A stretch of DNA of 64,000 nt from Hanleya hanleyi (taxonomy: Eukaryota; Mollusca; Polyplacophora; Lepidopleurida; Hanleyidae): positions 186,001-250,000 of the forward strand of contig JAVTVY010012683.1 in the NCBI GenBank assembly GCA_036873755.1, in the 5' to 3' direction. A program made the position numbers and the translations under genes. The notes below the pieces were generated by a model. That model had not been told where the DNA came from and did not search any database. It worked only from the letters and a program-made list of their open reading frames with translations. Numbering within the stretch: the first letter of the stretch is position 1; each line of letters opens with the position of its first letter. Shown here one piece after another: positions 34,386 through 44,324 of this stretch.

Positions 34386-35308
34386 CACTATGGCCGATCA
34401 CCGTGCCAGCCAACTTCGTTAGCAATCTCGCCTTGATTACCATAGACTGAATACTGTTGGACAGACAGCCGTCATTGATGTTGATGTTGAAACAGAAATT
34501 GAAGGAGAAAACCTGACAACTCCACCTCAGCAAAAGACAGTCGACCTTGGTGCCGGGTATACAACAGGCGGTCTGCTGTCTCGAATTCGATGTGCTACAC
34601 GTCCATCGCCCGTCTCCGACATGAAAATATCGGACTGGTAATCCTCAGCCGATTTTAGCTCAGCACTGGATCATGAACTAGCCGAGCTACAACAACAGAA
34701 AGTCGTTTTGGAACGTCAACTTGCAGAAGCAGACCGACAACGACAGTTACATGATCTTCAGAATGAAGGTCGCCACCTTTCATCCAAACGTCAATCATTT
34801 AGCTTACCAGAAGCAGAACCATCGCACTCTACTGTGGGCCGCAGGCATAAAAGCACTGGTGCTTCCACAAGCTTGGCAGCCAATGATTTGAGAAGAGCAG
34901 AATTGAAAAGGATGGCAGATTCCCGAATTTCGGAGGTGAATCAATTTAACGATGACACCGATGGCGGGGTAAGGGTGCATGCCGCATGAAGTTTTCTAAA
35001 AAACAATTGAAATCTGGGAAATACATTAAGCTTACAGATCATGTGGTAAATCCCCAGCACTGGCCCCATACCCATCTCAGTTTGCACTTTATTAGTCAGA
35101 AGTTAACGTATGAAGAACTCAGTCAACCGCAGTTCGTAGCGGACTGTTTCAATATTGGAAAAGTTGTCACCCTCCAGTATAGAGTACAATTGTCATCTTG
35201 CTCACCTACGGAGGCTGATGTATCACGCCTGCTCTCACCATGGGTTACCGTGCTAAATTTTCATGCTGCTGTGCTTGTTGAAATTGAGCGTGGCATGCTT
35301 ACTTGGAG
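34386..35308 (+). pseudogene. DIRS gag-like ORF, N-terminal part
   Basis: One frame from an ATG at 34386 continues to 34989 through two stops (after LR and after DW); a shifted frame (34986-35308) carries on. A coiled-coil stretch (ALDHELAELQQQKVVLERQL) is followed by a basic segment, then LKSGKYIKLTDHVVNPQHWP and an all-helical block ending ...EIERGMLTWS. This KSG...WPH...F...EIE pattern is what I associate with the first ORF of DIRS/Ngaro elements in marine invertebrates. R1 is inserted directly after TWS. Confidence 0.7.
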
Positions 35309-35586
35309 TTACAAGCGTCTAGTCCGTCATTCATAATCCAGCCGTCGTCCATTAGAGAATATCCGCGTCCATAATCCAAAGACCTATTCCATTTTCCACA
35401 TAACAGTAGTAGCACCAAATTCAAAAAGACAATCATAGTATACATAAACATAGGCTTGTTTCCTGCAAGAGAGAAGCGGTCAACAGTTTTCAATGATGCC
35501 GGCAAGACATCATGATGTTCCAGAAATATCAAATCCGTATCGCTGATCAGTATTCTTAATCCATAATATTCGTTATAGAGTCGTCA
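35309..35586 (+). repeat. R1 interspersed repeat, full copy
   Basis: A 278-bp copy runs from TTACAAGCGTCTAGTCC to GAGTCGTCA. It is nearly identical to the copies at 47804 and 56588. It interrupts the DIRS gag-like ORF. No clear target duplication or terminal inverted repeat could be seen. Confidence 0.93.
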
Positions 35587-35589
35587 CTC

Positions 35590-35855
35590 ATTTGCAGTGA
35601 CTCATTTGCCGAGCTAGAATCGCTGACCATTCACTTTCGCGCTGGCAATAGATCAGCTAACCACGAGAGATCAGGTAACTACACTCATCGAGGACGAACA
35701 GCTGAAATAACTCGCCCACGCTTCTGTAAAGCCTGGCAGAACGGACAATGCCCTGACACAAAGAAAATTCACAGGGGGTGTGTTTTGGCCAGGAAACTGA
35801 CGTTACACATATGTGTGCATACTGGTGGGTAAATGACAAGATCGAGCGTGAGCAT
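35590..35855 (+). pseudogene. DIRS gag-like ORF, zinc-binding part
   Basis: After R1 the plus strand has a readable piece with RPRFCKAWQNGQCPDTKKIH, then GCVLARKLTLHICVHTGG. The Cys/His spacing resembles the C-terminal zinc motif of DIRS-type gag proteins. The link to the preceding frame is inferred from position. Confidence 0.5.
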
Positions 35856-35935
35856 CCCGAATCTGAATGTCTTAAATCGTGTGGTAAGAAACAATGACTG
35901 CAAATTAGCTCGAGATCAGATGTACTATCACTGAC

Positions 35936-36312
35936 TGACTGTTACGCCATCGCCCTCGCCAGTTTCGTCGTCCTCGCTAGTTTCATCGCCATCGCCAGTT
36001 TCTTCATCCTCGCCAGTTTCATCGCCCTCGCCAGTTTCTTCGTCCTCGCAAGTTTCATCGCCCTCGCCTTCGCCTGTTACAATATCGCCGGTTATGCCAT
36101 CGCCTGTTTCACCATCGCCTGTTTCGCCATCGCCCATGTCGCCTGTTTCGTCCTTGTCTTCGACAACAATGACATTGTTTTCACCATCATCAAAATCGTC
36201 AGATCTACCAGCTCCAGAAGAGCCCAGGGCTTCAGGTTCAGAACACCTGGACATCACAGCTATACACGACTTGATTCGGCTCGACCTAATGTGGAGCATT
36301 GTCGTATCCTAG
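35936..36312 (+). pseudogene. Ser/Pro-rich linker of DIRS ORF2
   Basis: An open plus frame made mostly of SPSPVSS-type repeats (35936-36135) becomes ordinary sequence (EEPRASGSEHLDITAIHDLI) and stops at 36312. The repeat is a minisatellite built on TCGCCAGTTTC units. The opposite strand is also open and encodes GDETGEDEETG repeats. I prefer the plus frame because the retroelement domains on both sides are plus-strand. Confidence 0.5.
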
Positions 36313-36726
36313 TGTATTTGAATTGGAATAGTCCAGTGTTACATCGCCAACTACAACATTACGAGGATTTACGTGTTGTAAATCTCCATTATCATGATTA
36401 TGGCTTTCCAGTCGGGTATATAGCTGACTCGTTACCTTGTTTTGACTCTAGTCGCACACATCAGGGTGCCCGGAACTTTCCGAATGCGGTAGGCGGGTAC
36501 AAAGAGACAGAAATTTCCCATGGCGTCACCATTGGGCCTTTCAGTGAAAATCCTTTATGTTGCCCTTTGACTTTTCGCCATCGAACACAGTCGATAAGGA
36601 CAATAGAGCCAAGCGAGGTGTGATTCTGGATTTGAGCTGGCCTGTTGACACTACCGTTAATGGCGGCATTTCCGTTTCCATGGATGCCGAGCTTGCCCAG
36701 TTAAAGATGCTCGACGAACTCGCCTA
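36313..36726 (+). pseudogene. DIRS reverse transcriptase, N-terminal part
   Basis: It begins as LVYLNWNSPVLHRQLQHYED and continues with YHDYGFPVGYIADSLPCF, NAVGGYKETEISHGVTIGPF and, after a frameshift near 36595, KRGVILDLSWPVDTTVNGGI. The GPFSENPL and RGVILDLSWP blocks are typical of the start of DIRS/Ngaro RT. The catalytic DD motif and RNase H are absent, so a deletion of perhaps 1-2 kb separates this from the recombinase. Confidence 0.75.
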
Positions 36727-36834
36727 GCTGCCTATGCTCTGGGTAACAGAGCCAACATCAGTACTCAGTGGAGACTCTTATCTTATGTTTTGTTTATACT
36801 TTGGCTGTATTTCAGAACCAGCGCCTGTGGGGAC

Positions 36835-37548
36835 TGTATGCTTATATGTACAGTTTTAGACTGGTCATTTACTGCACATAGTGCAATAAACAATTATCTC
36901 CATGCTGTAAAATACCAGGATCTTGAGCCCCCTCCAATACACCAGTTTCATGTTAATCGGACTTTACGGAGCATTAAGAAATCTCTTTTTTGTTTTACCC
37001 ACCAGTGCGCATTTCACCAATTACACCAGCCATATAGTTAAACATCAGGCATATACTGGATTCGAAGGACCCTTCTCAATGTACTATGTTTTGTGCTTGT
37101 ATCTTTGCCTTTTTTTCTCTTTTCAAAGTCAGTCGCCTCTTTTTGCCCTATACTGCACTTGTGTCGTCTTGATGTGCATTTACATCCTCAAGGATTATAA
37201 GTCCAGCTAAAATATTCAAAATACCAATCAATTTCATCTGTTGTTTTTTTTGTCCCACTTGCTCCAATACTGGACTGTATTCTATGCCTAGTCTCTGCCT
37301 TTGCTGATATGCAACGGCTCGTATCAGCCTTACTTCGCAAACCCCTCTTCTCCATACCCTGCCCCACGGATCTCGACCGATTACGCAGGCTGATTTTGTC
37401 GCCTTTTCAAAATGCACTCTTGTGCAACTGAGTCTATCCACTTCCTCTTACACTGAACACAGCCTTCGACGAGGTGGCCCCACCTGGGGTTTTGGGGCAG
37501 GTCTACCCGGTGAACTTGGAGGTTGGTCATCGAACGCATATCTTGGTT
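36835..37548 (+). pseudogene. DIRS tyrosine recombinase, main part
   Basis: The N-terminal SAM-like part reads SAINNYLHAVKYQDLEPPPI, then FHVNRTLRSIKKS (36860-36985). After a degraded middle, 37381-37548 gives SYTEHSLRRGGPTWGFGAGL and GGWSSNAYLG. HSLRRGG holds the catalytic His-x-x-Arg and the SNAY tyrosine is the likely nucleophile. The frame is then cut by a Mutator-like insertion and resumes at 39656. Confidence 0.8.
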
Positions 37549-37598
37549 GACGGACAAATTCCCCCTGGACAAACTCCCCCCCGGTCAAAGTCCCTAAT

Positions 37599-37731
37599 TA
37601 CAACACATATAAGGGAAGTGGGAAGAGGTGCCGACATACTGACTGCGTCACATGACTTCACAGAATAGTCCTCTGGTTAACCTATTCTAAAGCACATACC
37701 AAGAATCTAACAATTCGTGATATGTGTTGTA
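37599..37731 (-). mobile_element. MITE-2 copy, inverted
   Basis: 133 bp with the TACAACACATAT terminal inverted repeats. Similarity to the 49.7-kb copy continues about 50 bp past the end (AATAAAAGCGTACCTGAG side), unlike the 31.7-kb copy. Confidence 0.85.
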
Positions 37732-37934
37732 TCTCAGGTACGCTTTTATTGTACCTGTTCATGTGGCAACAATCCACATGCCCAAGCCCGGGCAATAATC
37801 CCCATCCTAATCCCTTATGATCTAACACATGGAGCTTTGTGGGACAATCTTAATTAATGCCCTACACTTCAGTTGTTTCTTGATAACAGAACTCACTCTA
37901 TTTTCACACTTGTATTGCTAACTTTATTATTCTG

Positions 37935-39390
37935 TTTAGATATAAATATGACCAAGATGAAATGTTCAGCATTCATTCCATCATGGAAATTATCCCAACT
38001 AGTCCTGGCGGTGTGAGGATATGCTACGAGGGTTATATGTACACTAAAAAGGCTACAAAACCTACCGCATCCGCTGGGAATGTAGTCAAAGGAAGACCAG
38101 ACTGTGCAATGGAGCGATCACCACTGATTTAGCCATGGCTGATGTACATGTTACACAGCCATAATGCTGATCATTTCAAGGCAGCAGTTGAGAAAATAAA
38201 GCGGCAAATGTACGAGAAAGCCAAGGCGAGCCACGACGACCCAGGCCAGATCATAGCCACCGCCCTCCTGGAAGCTGCAGACCCTGTGCGACTCCGCATA
38301 GGTCGAATGGACACAGTGAAACGTTCTATCCGTCGTCACCTTCATGGTGTCCGACCAGCAGAGCCATCGACCCTCCAGGATTTAGAATTCCCAGATGAAT
38401 GGAAGACAACAGGTGATCCAGATCCACAGCACTTCCTCTTCCATGACAGCAGCCCGACTTCCAACACCATCGAGTGGTCATCTTTGCAGCTGAAGATGGT
38501 CTCCGACACTTGGCAAGCAAAGACAAATGGTTCATGGACGGAAATTATGCCATGGCACCAAATGTCTTCTTGCAACTGCATGTCATCCGGGCACCATTAG
38601 GAGAGACTGCAGTTTCTTGTGCTTATTGCATTGCTTTCACGTCAGTCCCAGGAAACGTACGAGGAGATGATACAATCCATCGTCGACAGGTGCGAGGCAC
38701 TGCGGTTCAGTCCGGACCCAACTACAATCATCACCGACTTTGAGCAAGCCATCCTCCAGGAACACCCTTGGGCAGCATATCACAACCCAGGGGTGCTTCT
38801 ACCATCTGACGCAGAGTACCTGGAAGAAGATCCAAGACTTGGGACTCGTCAGACGATACATACAAGGTGATGAAGTGAAGGCATTCTGTGGAATGTTGGA
38901 TGGCCTTGCCTTCCTTCCGATGGATGACGTCGAAGACGGGTTGCGCTATTTGCGTGACAACACTCCCGACGACCTGGAGGATCTTGTCCCATACTTCGAC
39001 CATACTTATGTGACAGGGACCTACCGGCGAATCCAACCACCACCAACTGCAGCCGGAGTGATTCCTCCTGTACGAATGTGACGACGTCCACCACTGTCCC
39101 CCCCCCCCATGTCTGGAACTGTCATGACATCACCATTGATGGAGGGGATCGCACCAACAACCTTTGCGAAGCGTGGAATCAGGCTTTCTCCAAACTGGTT
39201 GGCAAAACCTGAGAAAAGACCATGCCATTGTTTCAACAATGCTCGTCCAAGATGCCGCCGGACAACGCCAGCCAAAACGTGTCAAGAGGACAACAAAAGA
39301 CCTTCAGGAGAGGCTCAACAAGATCTGTGTTGACAGAAGGGATGGTGACAAGACGATTGCACAGTCTTTAGGCCGTGTCTCCCACAATTC
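37935..39390 (+). pseudogene. MULE transposase with FLYWCH-type finger
   Basis: The N-terminus holds a FLYWCH-like finger (YRIRWECSQRKTRLCNGAIT). The MULE domain follows across several frames: KWFMDGNYAMAPNVFLQLHV (first Asp), TTIITDFEQAILQEHPW (second Asp), CFYHLTQSTWKKIQDLGLV, FCGMLDGLAFLPMDDV and NNLCEAWNQAFSKL (candidate Glu). At least four frameshifts (near 38145, 38465, 38625 and 39085) make it non-functional. The family's job is cutting and joining of Mutator-type ends. Confidence 0.85.
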
Positions 39391-39655
39391 GCTTCACATG
39401 AACTGTCCCATTATGGCATTGATGTGTTACCATCATCATAAATGTGTTACATGCATATACAGTGTATTTGTCCTTTGTCCTTAACGACTATTCGTTATTG
39501 AAATAAAATAGAGATGAATTATTATATATATTCTCGTACTCTCTTACTGTCCACTGGCTTCTCTAGCAGAGGGGGGAATTTATCCGGGGGGGGGGATATC
39601 CTAGGGGGAGTTTGTCCAGGGGGGATTTTTCAAGGGGGGAATTTGTCCTACACTC

Positions 39656-39753
39656 ATCTTGGTTATCTTTATTTCAGTAAATCTTCCAATTTCTCCGCTT
39701 CGCGTCTGTTCTCCAATCATGTTCAGAGGGCTCTTTCCAATAGCAGAAACTGA
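39656..39753 (+). pseudogene. DIRS tyrosine recombinase, C-terminal end
   Basis: Immediately right of the MULE the frame reads LGYLYFSKSSNFSASRLFSN and ends at a TGA at 39753. It continues the SNAYLG text of 37548 after removing one copy of the 9-bp duplication. YLxFS...S followed by a short helical tail is the normal end of DIRS recombinases. Confidence 0.85.
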
Positions 39754-41222
39754 CTTTTGGTTGGCCGTTGATTTTTGGTGGGTTAGAAGCTAGGTACAGT
39801 CAAGTATCTTGTATAAGCCTATCTAGATTTTCAGTTAACAGCTATCTGCATCTATATTCATCAGTACGGAGAGGGGTGAATAAGTTGCCTAGAACTTGAC
39901 GCCAATCCCGTGTACATTTATGGTACAATAAATAAGTTTAAAACAAACAAAACATTTCTATAATGGCCTTACAAACATCGTAATCAAACTTCATGCCCAT
40001 GCTTCAGCAGGCCACGGCTTTCTCGGACGTCGCCATGTGGGGTTTCAGTATTTTTTTTAACTTTCACCATTCCCCAAAACAGTAAACAGCTTTTAAATCT
40101 GAAATAGCAGCCCCTTGCAACAATTTGCCATCAAACAATTATGCGACGCAGGGACCAATTGGTAGAATCATTCAGTCGCGGCTATTGCCCATTGGAAAAG
40201 TAAAAGTCACAATGAAAGCCTGGATGATATACATTCTACAATTACTTTGTAAAAAGAGTATCCAATTAATGTCCATGGTACAATATTTCTCCGTGATGAG
40301 GATAGTATAATGTCAACATCAAGATGTCCTGCTGCCATCATTGAAAACTGTTGAGGCCTTGTCTGTTGGTTCATTTTATGCACAATCGGTGCAAATTGTC
40401 ATAAGCTCGCTCTTTTATTTATTGCAGTGGTATTCATTTCTGGACCAATTTTGAATATGACAATTATGTGCGTTTTCAAGGAAATCATTGGAAATACTGA
40501 ATATCTCCAAATCTATACATCATATCGAAGCTACATAATTTTCAATTGCAGAACGATTGCCCCATTCGCATGGGAATTATACGGAGGAGCAGGTCGCTAG
40601 ATGTGCGGGAATGGGTGATGAACTCATTGGAAAATTTGGATCGCCTATTCACCACCTGTGGCTTGGGTGATGTAGAATCGCCACCATGCACGAGATCATT
40701 CAACAGATGTGAGAAAGTTCCTGAAGCAGTTTTACAACGATGCCCTGATCGATTATCTCCCCGGTCAACATCATATGGGTTTTGAGGAATTCTTCAATAA
40801 AAGAGGGATTCGTACCCCCATTTAAGATGGCTCATAAGATTAAATGTGTGCAGAGAAATTGATGACTGGAAAGTTATTGCTGGCCTGTAGGCCTGTTTCA
40901 TAACTTTTGAAAGATACACATGGGACTCTCAAAGACCCAAGGCATTCAATGCATTTTTTTTGCCAAATAGGACCAATTTTCAGGAACAAACTTGGTGTCA
41001 AATTGACAGTTTCAGGTAACAAGGCATGAAATGCCTCATTGAATTTTATTGACAAGCAAGAACTTGCTAATGTCGTGTCTAGCACTGTAATTGCACTCGT
41101 CTTCCTTGCACGAATGTAGGTATCCTGCCCGTGTTTTGTGTTGCCTTGAGTGTTTTTTATAGGGTGCATGGCAGATGTCTGGTTCCATGTTCCTTGAAAG
41201 ATTCATCATTCTCTAGATGACT
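39754..41222. other. Mostly non-coding; one weak relic
   Basis: No gene apart from a weak coding relic at 40546-40850. The right terminal region of the DIRS element should lie in the first part but was not identified. Confidence 0.4.
40546..40850 (+). pseudogene. Unrecognised coding relic
   Basis: The frame 40546-40680 (RSRSLDVREWVMNSLENLDR) and a shifted frame 40690-40826 (DVRKFLKQFYNDALIDYLPG, then MGFEEFFNKRGIRTPI) look like one protein with a frameshift near 40685. An acceptor-like CAATTGCAG precedes it. Composition is convincing but I do not know the family. Confidence 0.35.
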
Positions 41223-41365
41223 TGACTACGATTATTATGGATTAAGAATGCTGATCAGCGATACGGATTTTATATTTTTGGAACATCATGAGATCTTGTC
41301 GGCATCAATGAAAAATGTTGACAGGGAACTAACCTATGTTTATGTATACTACGATTGTCTTGAAT
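41223..41365 (-). repeat. R1 interspersed repeat, partial inverted copy
   Basis: The reverse complement matches the right half of R1 (CAAGACAATCGTAGTATACA, then CGTATCGCTGATCAGC and TTCTTAATCCATAAT). It includes the right end that is missing from the 47.8-kb copy. Confidence 0.85.
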
Positions 41366-41744
41366 GGGGACGGGGGAATACTATCATAGTACTTCAGGCA
41401 AGAGTGCAGGAACTGCCTAGGCCTCGGAAGCTGCTGGGGTCTAGATCGCTGGAGACGTTTTCTGACGCATTTCAGGTGAATAAAAACACTCTGCGATGAA
41501 GTGTATTTTTTAGTTCATTCCTAATCCTTTTACCATAAAAAAGCAATTGATGGTTTTATGCGATGATTTAGAAAATATATCTAAAGTAACCTAGATACAT
41601 TGTGTTGATGTTGCAGATATAATTCTTATGGAAAATGACGTGTTAATAAATTCATTCCAGGAGTAGTGCCGTCTTAATTCATAATTTAAAAGTATAGATA
41701 ACGACGCTAGCTATACATTTGCAATAATACAGTTGGCGCTCGTA

Positions 41745-41850
41745 CTTTTTATATGCCTGCCAAAAGGCGGACGTATTATGTGATGGCGGTTTCCATCTGT
41801 CTGTCGGTCGGTCTGTCCATCCGTCCATCCCTCATGTCTGGTCTATATCT
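41745..41850 (-). repeat. Short repeat with TCTGTC/GTCCGTCC run
   Basis: Text like GCCAAAAGGCGGACGTATTATG is followed by a run of GTCTGTC/GGTCGGTC/CCATCCGTCC units. It resembles a widespread molluscan interspersed repeat, recalled and not checked. There is no coding support. Confidence 0.35.
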
Positions 41851-42003
41851 GGAACAGTTTTCTATATACAGTTCAAATTTTTGGTGAGTGGACAGGATTT
41901 TGTTGAAACGTGTGACATTTGTGCTAATTACAGTGATAAACAAGCGCCAGAAAGGAAGATCCATACACAGGTCTTCTCAATCATCGCAACACCCCAACAG
42001 TAG

Positions 42004-42385
42004 GACTGACGACTAGTGCTGCACAGACTCCTGCGACGACGCACGAAAACTCTTGTCCCAACAACAACGGATAGACAAACCTTCAAACCACGATAGTCAA
42101 GATGTCAAAACTTGTCTTGAGAACAAACGTGCAACAGTTGCCAATCGACAGTCAAACAGACATCGACACGATCTGCAGCCTCTGAAAATGGGCGACGTTG
42201 TTCATGTTCAGCCAATCGAGAGAGGCAAAAAAGAGTGGAGACAGGCCACTGTGACTAAACGTTTGAAACCTGATAGCAATACCGTTCCCTGCAATGTTAA
42301 CCTTAACAATGCGATTGTAAGGGCAAGGATGTTACGTGTACACATTAAGTGTCGCCACCTATGTAGTGTGTGTGATACAAGCTAG
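42004..42385 (+). pseudogene. Ty3/gypsy-type integrase C-terminal fragment
   Basis: The text from 42004 reads GLTTSAAQTLLRRRTKTLVP (plus strand, before the ATG at 42053), then ANRQSNRHRHDLQPLKMGDV, WRQATVTKRLKP and a tail with RARMLRVHIKC. A basic region, then LKxGDxVxxQP, then WxxATVTKR is the usual C-terminal part of Ty3/gypsy integrases. The catalytic core and the rest of Pol are absent, and no LTR is visible near it. Confidence 0.7.
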
Positions 42386-43544
42386 GGGTCGACAGAATGA
42401 AACGCCATTGTATTCACACTGAGACCGGATTAAATTTCTCTAGTCAAGAACTTGTGTTTTAACTCGTACTTCATAATTCTACGTGTTACATCACATAACA
42501 ATACTTGTGCATGTATTGTTTTGGTATTTGACCTTTCTGTTTTCTTTCATCTATTCAAGTAATTCAGATTCCAATTTTATTAATTACATGTATTCAAGTT
42601 GAGGTAATTCAAACCCCATTTGATCACTCACTGCTTTGCTAAATTTGACCTTTCTGTTTTCTTTCATCTATTCAAGTAATTCAGATTCCAATTTTATTAA
42701 TTACATGTATTCAAGTTGAGGTAATTCAAACCCCATTTGATCACTCACTGCTTTGCTAAATGTACAATGGTGTCACTTCTAATAACATACATATTCATAA
42801 GTCGACTAGTGATGTGACTTTGTCAGCCAATGATTAGCCAGTAAATTTTTGAGTTGAGAAGACGACCTTCATGATTGAAACTTTGACTGTACAAGTTGTA
42901 TTGCGTGATGATGGTTTTCGTGCAACCAATCAAGATAAATCCATTTCCAATTATCAAAGACTTCAATGTGAGTTGATACAGCGACCGTAGAGATGAAAGA
43001 CGCTACCAAGTAAGACCTAATCGCTTCGGAATTCAGCAAATGAACTTTAACGAGGTCATTGAAACGTATCGGGCATCTTTTGAAGTTTTGATACAAGAAT
43101 TTTATTTTACCTGATACCTGTAGATTAAAACTAGACTTCCATGCTGTATTGCTACATACAATATCTAGTGTTTAGAAGTATCTGTGTACATCTTCAGGCT
43201 GTAATATGCATTTAAAGTTATTTAAAAATACATCTCGAATCATTGGGAATGCATGAGCTCTTAAATGAATTTTGGAAACCACAATCTCCATCATATTGCA
43301 TTTCACATCTCCCAGTGACCATCAATGAGAAAAATACTTCATGACCACCAAAATGTCAGGACATTTCCACTATGATCACTTATGTTTAAGGGTGGAGGGG
43401 AGCTCCATCATTTATCTAACTATATGTAAATCAGATAATCAGTCCCCTTAATTAGCCACAGCAATCAGCCAACTCTGTAACAAAAGCAACAATGGTTTTT
43501 AACAAAGTGTTGAATGGGAAATAGTTTAGTCACACCTCCTATAG
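42386..43544. other. No gene seen
   Basis: Non-coding, apart from the 117-bp tandem duplication at 42527-42760. Confidence 0.45.
42527..42760. repeat. Perfect 117-bp tandem duplication
   Basis: Two identical units (42527-42643 and 42644-42760) start TTTGACCTTTCTG and end CTGCTTTGCTAAA. I see no differences between them, so this is a recent duplication or an assembly artefact. Confidence 0.95.
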
Positions 43545-43970
43545 AATTTCTATAAACTCTTGATAATTCTATAGAACTCTATAGAACTGCATTGTCCTAT
43601 AGAACTTTTGCAGTGTTCTATGGAACATTCATAGGAAGTTCTATAGAACTATGTTTTGTCTTATATAATTTTTAAAAGATCCTAAAGAAAATCTACAGGA
43701 TGTTCTATAGAATATCTGAGAAGTTCTATAGAACAAGGTTTTTCTTTAGAACTTTCAAAACTTCTCCAAAACATTCAGAGAATGTTCTATGGAAAATTTA
43801 CAGGAGATCAATAGAACTTCTTTATCCCAACTCCATTGTCCAAAAGAACTTTTCTATATTTTTTTTATCTATAGAACTTCATTTTCCTGTATAACTCACA
43901 AAATAGATAAATGTGTAGAATATTTATAGGAAGTTCATAAAAATGTCATTGTTCTATAGACCATATGTGA
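43545..43970. repeat. Cluster of TTCTATAGAA palindromes
   Basis: About a dozen copies or near-copies of the 10-bp palindrome TTCTATAGAA, usually followed by C, lie in 425 bp at irregular spacing. There is no coding support. Confidence 0.8.
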
Positions 43971-44324
43971 TGAAATGCTTAACATGCACAATACAAATAT
44001 TTCATATTTCTGTTCTGTACGATACTGGAAAATGGCATGTTTAGTAAGCCAGTAGATGAGAGATTTTATTGTCTGTCCATCAATCACAAAATGTCAAGAA
44101 GTTGCATTCATATGTCTATAAAAAGGAACTAATTTCAAGCTCGTTAACTATATTCTCATTTATCATATACCTATGTATGCTAGGTAACAAGGAGAGAGAG
44201 AGAGAGAATTTAGGCTTAACGTCGCATTCAGCAATATTTCAGCTATATAGCGACGATCAAACAAAATTCTAAGTAATCAATTCACTTAACTCGGTAAACT
44301 AATGCGTTAAAACAGGTACAAACA

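Larger units (their letters stand above)
37549..39655 (+). mobile_element. Mutator-like (MULE) DNA transposon with 9-bp TSD
   Basis: The element is 2107 bp. Ends are C-rich/G-rich inverted repeats: the left starts GACGGACAAATTCCCCC, and the right (reverse complement) has TAGGACAAATTCCCCC and TGGACAAACTCCCCC. A 9-bp duplication ATCTTGGTT lies at 37540-37548 and 39656-39664, the usual length for Mutator elements. It encodes a broken MULE transposase and carries a MITE-2 copy near its left end. It is inserted in the DIRS recombinase frame. Confidence 0.9.
34386..39753 (+). mobile_element. DIRS/Ngaro-type retrotransposon relic, nested
   Basis: From left to right the remains are: a gag-like ORF with coiled coil, a zinc-binding stretch, a Ser/Pro-rich linker, the start of a reverse transcriptase, and a tyrosine recombinase. 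This order is the DIRS/Ngaro layout. R1 is inserted at 35309-35586 and a Mutator-like element at 37549-39655. Most of the RT/RNase H part is missing, and stops and frameshifts are frequent, so the element is dead. Outer boundaries are approximate. Confidence 0.8.

Noticed and set aside
35928..36299. Acidic minus-strand protein with GDETGE repeats
   Set aside because: It arises from a minisatellite; the plus frame agrees with the surrounding DIRS retroelement.
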